Below, piece by piece: positions 1-7,613 of a DNA stretch of 14,735 bases. Position 1 is the first letter of the stretch, and each line of letters starts with the position of its first letter. The stretch is from Myxococcales bacterium (lineage in GTDB: Bacteria; Myxococcota; Polyangia; Fen-1088), in assembly GCA_003155465.1 (NCBI GenBank), contig PMCR01000445.1, positions 595 through 15,329 of the forward strand, in the 5' to 3' direction. Both the position numbers and the translations under genes were made by a program. The notes beneath the pieces are model-generated. The model saw nothing but the letters and a program-made list of their open reading frames with translations. It made no database searches and was not told the DNA's origin.

Positions 1-1577
1 CCCTGCACCCCGATGCTGCTGCAATCATTGATGTCGACGGAACCGTCGCTGTTGGCGGTCGCCTTCTGCACCAGACCTTGGTAGGCGTTATTGACCGCGG
101 GGCCGTATGTGGTGGCGTCGAGGTAGCCCTGATTGATGGATTTCTTGATGAGATAGAGAAACATCCCGGTACCCGACGACTCGTTCCAGTTGTCCGACAA
201 CGTGCACTTGTCCACTACCTGACACCAACGGCCGCTCTTCATGTCCTGATTTGCCATGAGGCCGGCGGCGAGTTTGCCGAGGATATCGAGGAGGCCCGGT
301 CGTCCGGGGTGGTCCACGGGCAGATAGTCGAATACGTCTGCGATGAGGACCGCATACCAGCCGAGGCCCTCGCTCCACACTTCGGGGGCCAGCCCCGTGG
401 TGGGGTTCGCCCACGAGGCCTTCTTGCTTTCGTCATAGGCATGCAACAAGAGCCCATTGGTCTTCATGCAATGGTTGACAATGTCGGTCATCTGCGTGAC
501 CACCTCGTCGAAGGCCGCGCTTTCACCGGTCGCATGGCCGTAGCGGACAAGGAACATCTGGCCCATGAACACGCCGTCGACCCACATCTGATTCGGGTTG
601 CCGGTACTATGCCAGAAGCCTTGATCGCTGTTGCGCGGGTAGGTCTTGAAGGCGTTGCGTATGGTGGTGGCGGCTGTGAGGTACTGCTGCGCCTGGGTTT
701 CCTCATACAGAAGCAAAATGGCGTAGCCGGGCAAGAAATGGTCCAATGCTGACGCGCTGAAGCCCGAAAGCTTTCCGGTCGCGTCGACATGTTGGTCGAC
801 ATACTTCTTGAGGTAGGCGAAGTACTTGGGATCTTGGGTGGACCGCCAGACCTTCTCGAGCACCCACACCGCGTATCCGACCTCCCAAGAGAAGTTCGAG
901 GAAGCGATGGTGTCGGGATTCGGGTGACGCGCAAGAACCGAATTGGCCATCCGCACCGCCCAGCCAAGACTTCCACCCGAGCCACCGGTGATGCCTCCGG
1001 AGCTGGCGCCGGCCGCGCCCGCGGTTCCGCCTGTGCTGCCGGTCGTGGTCTTGCCCCCGGCTCCCCCACTCCCGCTCCTGCCGCCCATGATGCCCCCGCT
1101 GCCTGTCGTCCCTCCTGTGGCGCTGCTGCCTCCCGGGCTCGTGGTGCCGCCGGTCGAAGTGGCGCCACCGCTGCCGGGAAGCGTGCCCGCAGCACCGCTC
1201 GAAGAGGCGATTCCGCCCTCTCCTCCTGCAGCGGAAGCGCCACCGGCGCCTGAAAGCGCGCCCGCAGCACCGCCCGAAGCAGCAATTCCGCTCGTTCCCC
1301 CTGCAGCAGAAACACCACCGGTGACGGTCACGCCGCCAGTTGCATCGCCGCCACCACCTGGAGCGGCAGTGGTTGTTGCCGTTGCATCGGAGCCTCGGCC
1401 GCCAGTGGTGCCCCCCGCGCTGGGGTTGGTGACTCCGCCGCTTCCGGTCTCTCCGCCGGAGCTGGCGGTGCCGCTGGCCCCACTGCTGCTCGATTGGCAG
1501 TTCAACCCAAGGAACGCGAAAGCGGCCAAGGCAACACCCGACACGAAGCTCGAATGACGGCGGAATGGACTCCTCAT
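1..1577 (-). CDS. Probable secreted/lipoprotein GH105 (GH88-like) unsaturated glycuronyl hydrolase, 3' end missing
   Basis: About 525 codons are open to the left edge with no stop, so the C-terminus is missing. Residues 1-27 look like an export signal: an RR-containing start, a hydrophobic stretch, then LGLNC with Cys27 as a possible lipidation site (an imperfect lipobox). Residues about 28-205 are a low-complexity Gly/Ser/Thr/Ala linker with many GG and TGG units. The rest is an all-alpha, (alpha/alpha)6-barrel-like domain. It carries MWVDGVFMG around Asp334, which resembles the motif holding the catalytic Asp of GH105 enzymes such as YteR, then VWSEGLGWY near 400 and ESSGTGMF near 465. Family members remove unsaturated uronic acid from oligosaccharides made by pectate or rhamnogalacturonan lyases. 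An in-frame ATG at 1610 would add 11 residues; 1577 is preferred because it gives a standard signal peptide. The substrate cannot be read from the sequence. Confidence 0.8.
   Translation of the reverse strand, partial: MRSPFRRHSSFVSGVALAAFAFLGLNCQSSSSGASGTASSGGETGSGGVTNPSAGGTTGGRGSDATATTTAAPGGGGDATGGVTVTGGVSAAGGTSGIAASGGAAGALSGAGGASAAGGEGGIASSSGAAGTLPGSGGATSTGGTTSPGGSSATGGTTGSGGIMGGRSGSGGAGGKTTTGSTGGTAGAAGASSGGITGGSGGSLGWAVRMANSVLARHPNPDTIASSNFSWEVGYAVWVLEKVWRSTQDPKYFAYLKKYVDQHVDATGKLSGFSASALDHFLPGYAILLLYEETQAQQYLTAATTIRNAFKTYPRNSDQGFWHSTGNPNQMWVDGVFMGQMFLVRYGHATGESAAFDEVVTQMTDIVNHCMKTNGLLLHAYDESKKASWANPTTGLAPEVWSEGLGWYAVLIADVFDYLPVDHPGRPGLLDILGKLAAGLMANQDMKSGRWCQVVDKCTLSDNWNESSGTGMFLYLIKKSINQGYLDATTYGPAVNNAYQGLVQKATANSDGSVDINDCSSIGVQ
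1186..1320. repeat. Imperfect tandem repeat in the hydrolase linker, 75-bp period
   Basis: The 60 bases from 1186 match the 60 bases from 1261 at 49 positions, by hand count. On the minus strand both copies encode similar runs of the type xSAAGGxxGIAxSxGAAGxL. The period is 75 bp (25 codons), so the repeat keeps the frame. It suggests the linker grew by in-frame duplication. Confidence 0.7.
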
Positions 1578-1784
1578 GGGAACTTCGTCAGCTAGGGAAT
1601 GAATCGCCATCACCCGGCACAGTCTACCCCATCGCGTCCCCGCCGAGGTCGCCTTGCTCAGTTCACCCAGTGCTCGCCGCGTCGCGCCTTCTGATCTAAC
1701 TACTTGGCGGAACAAAGTCTCGCGACCGGTCTCGTCGTTGGCGGCCGTCCCGCGCCGTTGGAGAAAGCGAAGAATTCTGCAGTT

Positions 1785-2621
1785 TCATTGATGCGGCGTA
1801 GCCACGACACTGGCGCTTGGCAGGTGCGATTCTGATCTCTCCCACGAGTACCCGACGATCATCTTCACACTAAGCGTGTTGCTTCCCGCCGTGAGTCCTT
1901 CCCCGATTCCAGCATTGAGCTCAATGTGCGACAGCGCGAGAAGGTTAAAGACCTCAAAGACGTAGTGCTCTTGTTCGCGCCCTGACTTGAAGCCAGAGAA
2001 CGGACCGAGATCCCCGTAGTATTCGACGCCGACGGAAGCGACCTCGAAAGGCTTGAAGACCGCCATGGCAGCAGGCTGGAACGATGGACCATCGTGGCAG
2101 TCGGGGCCCGCGAGAGCGAGACCGACGATAGGGTTGAATGCGAGAAGCCAGTGCTTGTCCTCGTAGGCCACGATCGGCCGCAACTCCATGCCCCAGCGAT
2201 TGCGGTCGTACTGCTCCGGCAGGAGCGACAGCTCAAGGTTTGCGCCGAGCCGCATGCGATCGCTGAACGACGGCGGAGTCACGAACTTCGAGCGAAGCTT
2301 TGTGCCCGCGTAGTCAAAGGTTCCATCTCCGCGCAAGGTGGTCTGAAGGTAGCCGCCGATTTCCCACCAAGCCAGAAGCCCGAGCGACGGCTCGAACGTG
2401 AAGTGGGTCTGGTGATTGGGTGGAAGCTCCGGCCCGTTCGATTCGCGCCTACCGCTTGCGACGGAGTTCACGTGCAGTTCAATGCCGGGCATGCCGGGCT
2501 GGTTCGCCGTACCATCGTAGACCTCGATCTCGAAGGGATCGACCGCACGCGCAGGCCCAGGCCGAAGCGTGACCAGGGTCGCAAGCGAAACGATCGCAAC
2601 GCGCAAACCCGGACTGCACAT
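1785..2621 (-). CDS. Probable outer-membrane beta-barrel protein of unknown function beside metal-efflux genes
   Basis: This is a 278-residue protein. The reading frame stays open upstream to 2990, but the ATG at 2621 is preferred. It gives a signal peptide (MCSPGLRVAIVSLATLVTL..., cleavage after PARA) followed by a mature start VDPFEIEVYDG; the upstream part has no protein-like character. The mature protein alternates aromatic, small and charged residues as in beta-strands, for example around LLAWWEIGGYLQTTL, VGVEYYGDLG and the C-terminal VKMIVGYSW. This is typical of an outer-membrane barrel. From memory, proteins starting DPFEIxVYxG occur beside CzcABC-type loci in delta-proteobacteria and acidobacteria, usually annotated as hypothetical. 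It is transcribed divergently from the efflux genes, 169 bp away. Function is unknown; an accessory outer-membrane role in metal export or uptake is an inference. Confidence 0.65.
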   Translation of the reverse strand: MCSPGLRVAIVSLATLVTLRPGPARAVDPFEIEVYDGTANQPGMPGIELHVNSVASGRRESNGPELPPNHQTHFTFEPSLGLLAWWEIGGYLQTTLRGDGTFDYAGTKLRSKFVTPPSFSDRMRLGANLELSLLPEQYDRNRWGMELRPIVAYEDKHWLLAFNPIVGLALAGPDCHDGPSFQPAAMAVFKPFEVASVGVEYYGDLGPFSGFKSGREQEHYVFEVFNLLALSHIELNAGIGEGLTAGSNTLSVKMIVGYSWERSESHLPSASVVATPHQ

Positions 2622-2718
2622 GCGATGCAGTCTACGCCAGATTGTGCCGGTCGAAGGAACCCGTCCGAAGCAGTTGTGCAAGGACCAGTTCTCGCTCCCC
2701 TGGGTAAGGCCCGCGCAA

Positions 2719-2731
2719 CCGCGCTGCGCGG
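2719..2731. promoter_or_regulatory. Perfect 6-1-6 inverted repeat in the divergent intergenic region
   Basis: CCGCGC-T-GCGCGG is a perfect inverted repeat between the divergent starts at 2621 and 2791. Its position suits an operator, but a short GC-only palindrome can arise by chance in GC-rich DNA. An AT-richer GATAAT at 2750-2755 could be a -10 element for the plus-strand genes, but no good -35 lies at the right distance. Confidence 0.2.
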
Positions 2732-2790
2732 AAACGTGGCATCGGGTCGGATAATCAGATAGCCTTGCACGACAAGTCCAAGCAGACCCC

Positions 2791-3219
2791 ATGACGGCAA
2801 GACTTTCCCATCCAGGCGCAGTTCTCGTCGCGTTCCAGTGCGCCGTGTGGATTGCGCTTGCGCCCGTCATGCCGCAACTGCACCAGGCTTCTGCATCCCA
2901 TCGACACGTATTCTGTCCTGAGCATAGTCGGATCGAGGACGACGGTCTCAAGCAGGACGATGTCCGTGCCTCCAGCGCAGTGCCTGCCACCGAGGCTCAA
3001 GTCGCATCGACCGAGGTCGTTCCCAGTGGCTTCGGTTCACGGCCGGCGTGTTTCTTTTCGAATTTCGCCGTCCAGTTCTCATCGGCTGCGCGACCGTTGT
3101 GCTCCACCCCGGTCCCGCTTGACGAACGAGAAAGCAAGCCGGCCAGGGCGGTGGGCGTCCAGGCCAAGAAGATCATCCTCTTCGCCCCAAAGCATTCCCC
3201 TCCAGAACAGCGCGCCTAG
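2791..3219 (+). CDS. Small secreted or membrane-anchored protein with HRHxxCxxH motif, head of the efflux locus
   Basis: This is a 142-residue protein. Residues about 9-27 (GAVLVAFQCAVWIALAPVM) form a signal peptide or anchor. Just after it comes SHRHVFCPEHSRIEDD: His37, His39, Cys42 and His45 are closely spaced potential metal ligands. The middle is low-complexity (Ala, Ser, Val, Glu). Two more Cys (87 and 104) could form a disulfide. The C-terminus ends with a short hydrophobic element, IILFAPKHSPP. I recall short hypothetical proteins with HRHxxCxEH near the N-terminus and APKxSPP near the C-terminus upstream of metal RND genes, but no named family. It lies on the same strand, 96 bp before the preferred adaptor start, and probably shares its transcript. 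The ATG at 2791 is preceded by only a weak ribosome binding site. A periplasmic metal-binding or sensing role is inferred from the motif and position. Confidence 0.6.
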   Translation: MTARLSHPGAVLVAFQCAVWIALAPVMPQLHQASASHRHVFCPEHSRIEDDGLKQDDVRASSAVPATEAQVASTEVVPSGFGSRPACFFSNFAVQFSSAARPLCSTPVPLDERESKPARAVGVQAKKIILFAPKHSPPEQRA

Positions 3220-3315
3220 TTCCTGCCTCGTGTTCTAGGGACGCACGAACGCCGCGTGTCACCTGCGAAGTGGCATGGGCCATCTGTCATCACCTTGTTC
3301 TGGATGGGTGTTCGC

Positions 3316-4488
3316 ATGGGCTATTACGATAGACGATTTGACATATCCCACCGCCTGACCCTCGCGAGAAGCGAGGCGCGGGCTTTCTGCCCGGTCCTTG
3401 GCACGCTTTTCATCCTCACGGGCGGCATGGGGTGCCATGCGAAGAAAGCATCTGATGTCGGGGATCTCGCGTCGCTGGCCTTTCTGGTTGAGGGGAAACA
3501 GCGTGTGATTCCCGAGGGATCGCCCCTGCGCGCACGCCTGAAAGTCCTCCCCGTGTCTTTCACACCTGTTCAAAGACACCTGAACGTCCCTGCCACCGTG
3601 CGGGCAGATCCGGCACGCTTTGCCAACGTTTCCCCGCCGCTGTCTGGTCGAGTGACGAGTGTGTACGTCAGCCTGGGCGACACCGTCAACAAGGGGCAAG
3701 CTCTCTTTTCGCTGGACTCGCCTGACCTGATCTCGGCGCAAAGTGACTATCTCAAAGCCGTGAGCGCTCGTTCGCAAGCCGAGCGTGTTCTGGCTCGCCA
3801 GAAGGATCTGCGGGAGCACGGCATTGCGGCGCAGCGGGAGGTCGAGCAAGCTCAGACTGAACTCGATCTTGCCGATCGTGAGTTGCATCGAACAAATTCG
3901 CGGCTGCGCCTGCTAGGCAGCGACACCAGCAGCATCGGCAAGCCGATGGTCGTCCGTGCTCCCATCCAGGGCCGGGTGGTTGAGTTCAAGATCGCACAGG
4001 GCGAGATGCTCAACGATCTGAGCACCGCCGTCATGACCATCGCCGACCTCTCGGAGGTTTGGGTTACCGCGAATGTGCAGGAAATAGACGCACGGCGGGT
4101 GCATGTTGGTCAGGCGGCGTCCGTCTCGCTCATCGCCTATCCCGAGCAGCGGTTCGAGGGCATCGTCCATGTGGTCGGCGATTTGCTCAGTCCGGACACA
4201 CGGACACTCAGCGTGACCCTGGTGTTCAAGAACCGGGACAGGCGCCTCAAGCCCGGCATGTTCGGAACCGTCGACTTTCTATCCGAACCCGAGAATGCGC
4301 TGGTGGTGGACACCACGGCCGTGGTGCACACGGGACGCGACAATCAGGTCTTCGTCGAGGTGGCTCCCTGGCGCTTCGAAGCCCGGACGGTTCAGCTCGA
4401 TACCTCCATGGATGGGAAAGCCATCGTTCTCACCGGGTTGACTGCCGGCGAGAAGGTCGTCGGGCAGGACGCAGTGGTTCTTCAATGA
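3316..4488 (+). CDS. CzcB/CusB-type RND efflux periplasmic adaptor (membrane fusion protein)
   Basis: The protein links the inner-membrane pump to the outer-membrane channel of a tripartite metal exporter. Numbering is from the ATG at 3316 (390 residues). A hydrophobic leader (VLGTLFILTGGMGC) ends in a Cys that could be lipidated, as in many adaptors. A lipoyl half-motif (SGRVTSVYVSLGDTVNKG) starts near residue 110. A helical hairpin rich in Gln, Glu and Arg follows (about 140-205), then the second lipoyl half (VRAPIQGRVVEFKIAQGE) from about 212. Next come the beta-barrel (VWVTANVQEIDARRVHVGQ) and the membrane-proximal domain ending at VVLQ. The start is uncertain: GTG 3256, ATG 3304 and ATG 3316 are all in frame. 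ATG 3316 has a weak purine-rich GGATGGG upstream. The stop overlaps the pump start (ATGA at 4485-4488), which implies translational coupling. There is no Met-rich or His-rich metal-binding extension to reveal the substrate. Confidence 0.9.
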   Translation: MGYYDRRFDISHRLTLARSEARAFCPVLGTLFILTGGMGCHAKKASDVGDLASLAFLVEGKQRVIPEGSPLRARLKVLPVSFTPVQRHLNVPATVRADPARFANVSPPLSGRVTSVYVSLGDTVNKGQALFSLDSPDLISAQSDYLKAVSARSQAERVLARQKDLREHGIAAQREVEQAQTELDLADRELHRTNSRLRLLGSDTSSIGKPMVVRAPIQGRVVEFKIAQGEMLNDLSTAVMTIADLSEVWVTANVQEIDARRVHVGQAASVSLIAYPEQRFEGIVHVVGDLLSPDTRTLSVTLVFKNRDRRLKPGMFGTVDFLSEPENALVVDTTAVVHTGRDNQVFVEVAPWRFEARTVQLDTSMDGKAIVLTGLTAGEKVVGQDAVVLQ

Positions 4489-7400
4489 TTGGACGGCTCA
4501 TCAGCCTTTGCCTGGCCCGCCGCGGACTGATCGTGGCCTTGTTTTGTGCAGTAGCGATCTTTGGTTGGAATAGCTGGACGCAGCTCGCAATTGAGGCCTA
4601 CCCGGATATCGGAGATACCTCTGCGCAGGTCATCACCCAGTGGCAAGGTCATGCCGCCGAAGAAGTCGAACAGCAAGTCACGATCCCGATCGAGCGAGCC
4701 TTGAATGGCATCCCTGGCCTGCACGTCATACGCTCGCGCAGCACGTTCGGCCTCTCTCTTATCACCCTGGTCTTTCGGGACGGTGTCGAGGACTACTGGG
4801 CCCGACAGCGAATCCGGGAACGCATCGAGGGCGTCAAACTGCCGGAGAGCGCCGAACCAGGGCTCGATCCTCTCAGCTCTCCGATTGGCGAAATCTACCG
4901 GTATACCCTGGAGTCGCGCACCCAAAGCCAGCGTGAACTGAAGGAGCTTCAGACCTGGGTCGTGGCCCCGGCCCTTCGTCAGATCAATGGAGTGGCCGAT
5001 GTTTCGAGCTTCGGTGGAGAGACGCTGCAGTTCCAAGTCATCCTGGACCCTTCACAACTGGTGCGTTTCAATCTCACCCTGCAGCAGATCATCGAGGCCA
5101 TCCAAGCCAACAATGCCAACTCAGGAGGCAGCCTCCTGGTCCGTGGCGAACAGGGGTTCGTGATCCGTGGCATTGGGCAGATTCGCACCCTCGACGATCT
5201 TGGAAACGTGGTCGTTGCCGAAAAGGAAGGTACCCCCGTGTTGGTGCGCCATCTCGGCACCCCGCAGATGGGCGGCATGGAGCGCCGAGGAATTCTGGGC
5301 AAGAATGACAATCCGGATGGCGTCTCAGCCCTGGTGCTTCTCCTGCGCGGATGCAATCCCTCGAAAGTCCTGGATGACATTCACCGCAAGGCGGATGAGC
5401 TCAATCACGGGGTGCTGCCCGGCGACGTTCAGATCGTGCCCTACCTGGACCGCACTGACCTGGTGCAGGCCACACTCGCCACGGTCTCCCATACCTTGCT
5501 GTTTGGCATGGGGCTGGTCGTGCTTGTGCTTCTTCTGTTTCTCGGCAGCGTCCGTTCGGCGCTCATCGTCGCGCTCACCGTGCCACTCTCGCTGCTGTTT
5601 GCATTCGTGCTCATGCGCTTCACCAACGTTCCAGCCAATTTGCTTTCGCTGGGGGCTATTGATTTCGGCATAATTGTCAACGGGACGATCGTTGTTTTTG
5701 AGAACCTCCTCCAGTGGCGCGAGCGGCATCCAGCCGCCCTGCTGGACGAGTCCGCGGCTCGCTCCGCAACGCTGGAAGTGGCCCGCCCTATGCTCTTTGC
5801 GATGGCGATCATCATCATCGCCTACCTGCCGCTCTTCTCCTTCCAGCGAGTCGAAGGCAAGCTCTTCCAGCCGATCGCGTTTACCGTCGCCTATGCCCTG
5901 CTGGGCGGCACGCTCGTCGCCCTCACGCTCACCCCGGTGCTCGGGTTGTTGTATTTCTCCAAGCCACGAAGGGTGTTTCGCAACCCGGTGATGGAATGGT
6001 GTGATCGCGCCTACCAGCGCCATCTGACGGTCATTCTCAATCGACCCTGGACGGTTCTTGCCCCCGGCGCTGGGGCGATCGTCCTGGCCATCATTCTCAG
6101 TGTGACGGTTGGGCGTGAGTTCTTGCCCGAGCTCGACGAAGGGTCGCTCTGGCTTCAAGTCACGTTGCCTCCAGGAATCTCGCTTGCCAAAGGGGCTCGC
6201 ATGGCGGACGAACTGCGAAAGGCGGTGAAGGAATTTCCTGAGGTTCGCGACGTGGTCACCCAGCTGGGTCGCGTGGACGACGGCATGGACCCTTGGACCC
6301 CATCCCACATAGAGGTGCCCATCTCGCTGTATCCCTACCGGAGCTGGAAATCGGGGTTGACCAAGGCTGAACTTGTCGAACGAATGCGAAGGCGATTGGC
6401 CCACTTGCCCGGCTTCGCCATCGGTTTCTCGCAGCCGATGATCGACATGGTCAACGACAAGGTCGCCGGCGCGCACAGCGAGCTGGTAGTGAAGGTGTAC
6501 GGGACCGATTTGCGCGAGATGCGAACGGTTGCAGAACGTCTGGTTGAATTGCTCCACGCGGTGCCGGGCGCGGCCGACGTGGCCGTCGACCAGGAGCCTC
6601 CCTTGCCACAACTCCAAATCAACATCGATCGCGCCGCTGCCGCGCGCTTTGGCATCAACGTGGCGCGAATCAGCGAGCTGGTCGAGACCGCGGTCGGTGG
6701 AAAGGCCATCCATCGGGTTCTGATAGGAGAGCGCAGCTACGACATCGCGGTTCGCTTGATGGAACCAGTGCGCAACAACCCCGAGGCGATTGCCGCCTTG
6801 CTGGTAAGCACCGCATCCGGCGCGAGAGTGCCGCTTTCCGCAGTCACCAAGATCGAGCTTTCGGATGGGGAAAGCGTGATCACCCGCGAGAGCAACCGCC
6901 GCCACATGACCGTCAAGATCAACCTCCGAGGTCGGGACCTGTCGTCGTTTCTCGGCGAGGCACAGAAGAAGGTCGCCAATGATGCGCGCCTGGTCGCCTA
7001 CCGCAAGGCCATCGTCTGGGGTGGGCAGTTCGAGAACCAGAACCGTGCCCAGGTGCGCCTCGCCGTGATTATCCCCATCAGCCTCGGCCTGATCTTCATT
7101 CTGCTGTACGGTGCCTTTGCTTCCACACGCCATGCGGCGCTCATTCTATCGAGCGTTCCACTGGCCCTGCTTGGGGGCATGACGGCTCTCCACATCCGAG
7201 GCATGACCCTGAACGTGTCCAGTGCTGTCGGGTTCATCGCGCTCTTCGGCGTCGCAGTACAAAACGGCGTCATCATGGTGGCCAACATCAATCGGTTGCG
7301 CGTGACAGCTGTTTCGCTTCGCGAGGCCGTCATAGGCGGGGCCGGCGACCGATTGAGGTCGATCTTCATGGCGGCTCTGGTCGCAGCCCTGGGCCTGGTG

Positions 7401-7613
7401 CCGGCAGCCATGGCAACAGGGATTGGCAGCGATGTCCAGCGGCCCCTGGCGACTGTGGTGGTTGGGGGAATCTGTATTTCCACCTTGCTGACTCTGTATC
7501 TGTTGCCGGCTCTCTACTACGAATACGAACGACGCATCTTGCGTCGGAGGACGAGCCGTGAAGAGACGCAAGGGATCTTGCCTCCCGCTCAGCCGAGTCA
7601 GGCGTCGTCATGA
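4485..7613 (+). CDS. CzcA/CusA-family heavy-metal RND efflux pump, with Asn in place of a conserved motif Asp
   Basis: This 1042-residue inner-membrane proton/metal antiporter is full length for the HME-RND family. The ATG at 4485 overlaps the adaptor stop (ATGA) and opens the family's usual N-terminus: a first helix at about 12-31, then AIEAYPDIGDTSAQV. Two repeated halves are visible: a helix bundle from about residue 336, and a second bundle near the C-terminus holding GVAVQNGVIMVANINR (922-937). The periplasmic porter region includes FLPELDEGSLW near 546. The fourth-helix motif reads DFGIIVNGTIVVFEN: Asp393 and Glu406 match CzcA Asp402 and Glu415, but the residue matching Asp408 is Asn399. 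The segment LWLQVTLPPGIS lacks the first Met of the CusA copper/silver triad, and the rest of the porter looks more Czc-like. The metal is therefore undetermined, with Cu/Ag less likely. The gene lies between adaptor and channel genes with ATGA overlaps on both sides. Confidence 0.95.
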   Translation: MIGRLISLCLARRGLIVALFCAVAIFGWNSWTQLAIEAYPDIGDTSAQVITQWQGHAAEEVEQQVTIPIERALNGIPGLHVIRSRSTFGLSLITLVFRDGVEDYWARQRIRERIEGVKLPESAEPGLDPLSSPIGEIYRYTLESRTQSQRELKELQTWVVAPALRQINGVADVSSFGGETLQFQVILDPSQLVRFNLTLQQIIEAIQANNANSGGSLLVRGEQGFVIRGIGQIRTLDDLGNVVVAEKEGTPVLVRHLGTPQMGGMERRGILGKNDNPDGVSALVLLLRGCNPSKVLDDIHRKADELNHGVLPGDVQIVPYLDRTDLVQATLATVSHTLLFGMGLVVLVLLLFLGSVRSALIVALTVPLSLLFAFVLMRFTNVPANLLSLGAIDFGIIVNGTIVVFENLLQWRERHPAALLDESAARSATLEVARPMLFAMAIIIIAYLPLFSFQRVEGKLFQPIAFTVAYALLGGTLVALTLTPVLGLLYFSKPRRVFRNPVMEWCDRAYQRHLTVILNRPWTVLAPGAGAIVLAIILSVTVGREFLPELDEGSLWLQVTLPPGISLAKGARMADELRKAVKEFPEVRDVVTQLGRVDDGMDPWTPSHIEVPISLYPYRSWKSGLTKAELVERMRRRLAHLPGFAIGFSQPMIDMVNDKVAGAHSELVVKVYGTDLREMRTVAERLVELLHAVPGAADVAVDQEPPLPQLQINIDRAAAARFGINVARISELVETAVGGKAIHRVLIGERSYDIAVRLMEPVRNNPEAIAALLVSTASGARVPLSAVTKIELSDGESVITRESNRRHMTVKINLRGRDLSSFLGEAQKKVANDARLVAYRKAIVWGGQFENQNRAQVRLAVIIPISLGLIFILLYGAFASTRHAALILSSVPLALLGGMTALHIRGMTLNVSSAVGFIALFGVAVQNGVIMVANINRLRVTAVSLREAVIGGAGDRLRSIFMAALVAALGLVPAAMATGIGSDVQRPLATVVVGGICISTLLTLYLLPALYYEYERRILRRRTSREETQGILPPAQPSQASS

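Noticed and set aside
943..1557. Plus-strand ORF with a Pro/Val/Ala-rich product
   Set aside because: It is the antisense image of the Gly/Ser/Thr linker; the minus-strand frame carries the signal peptide and catalytic domain.
2622..2990. Upstream extension of the outer-membrane barrel gene by 123 codons
   Set aside because: The added residues are Cys/Trp/Arg-rich and not protein-like. They would bury the signal peptide that begins at the 2621 ATG.
5325..7133. 602-codon minus-strand ORF inside the pump gene
   Set aside because: It lies antisense to a well-supported RND pump. Its translation is rich in His, Gln, Asp and Gly without any domain, as expected for an antisense shadow in GC-rich DNA.
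4485..7613. Assignment of the pump as a Cu/Ag exporter (CusA)
   Set aside because: The segment that should hold the first Met of the CusA triad has no Met, and the fourth-helix motif is DFG-type as in Czc-like pumps. The metal is left open.
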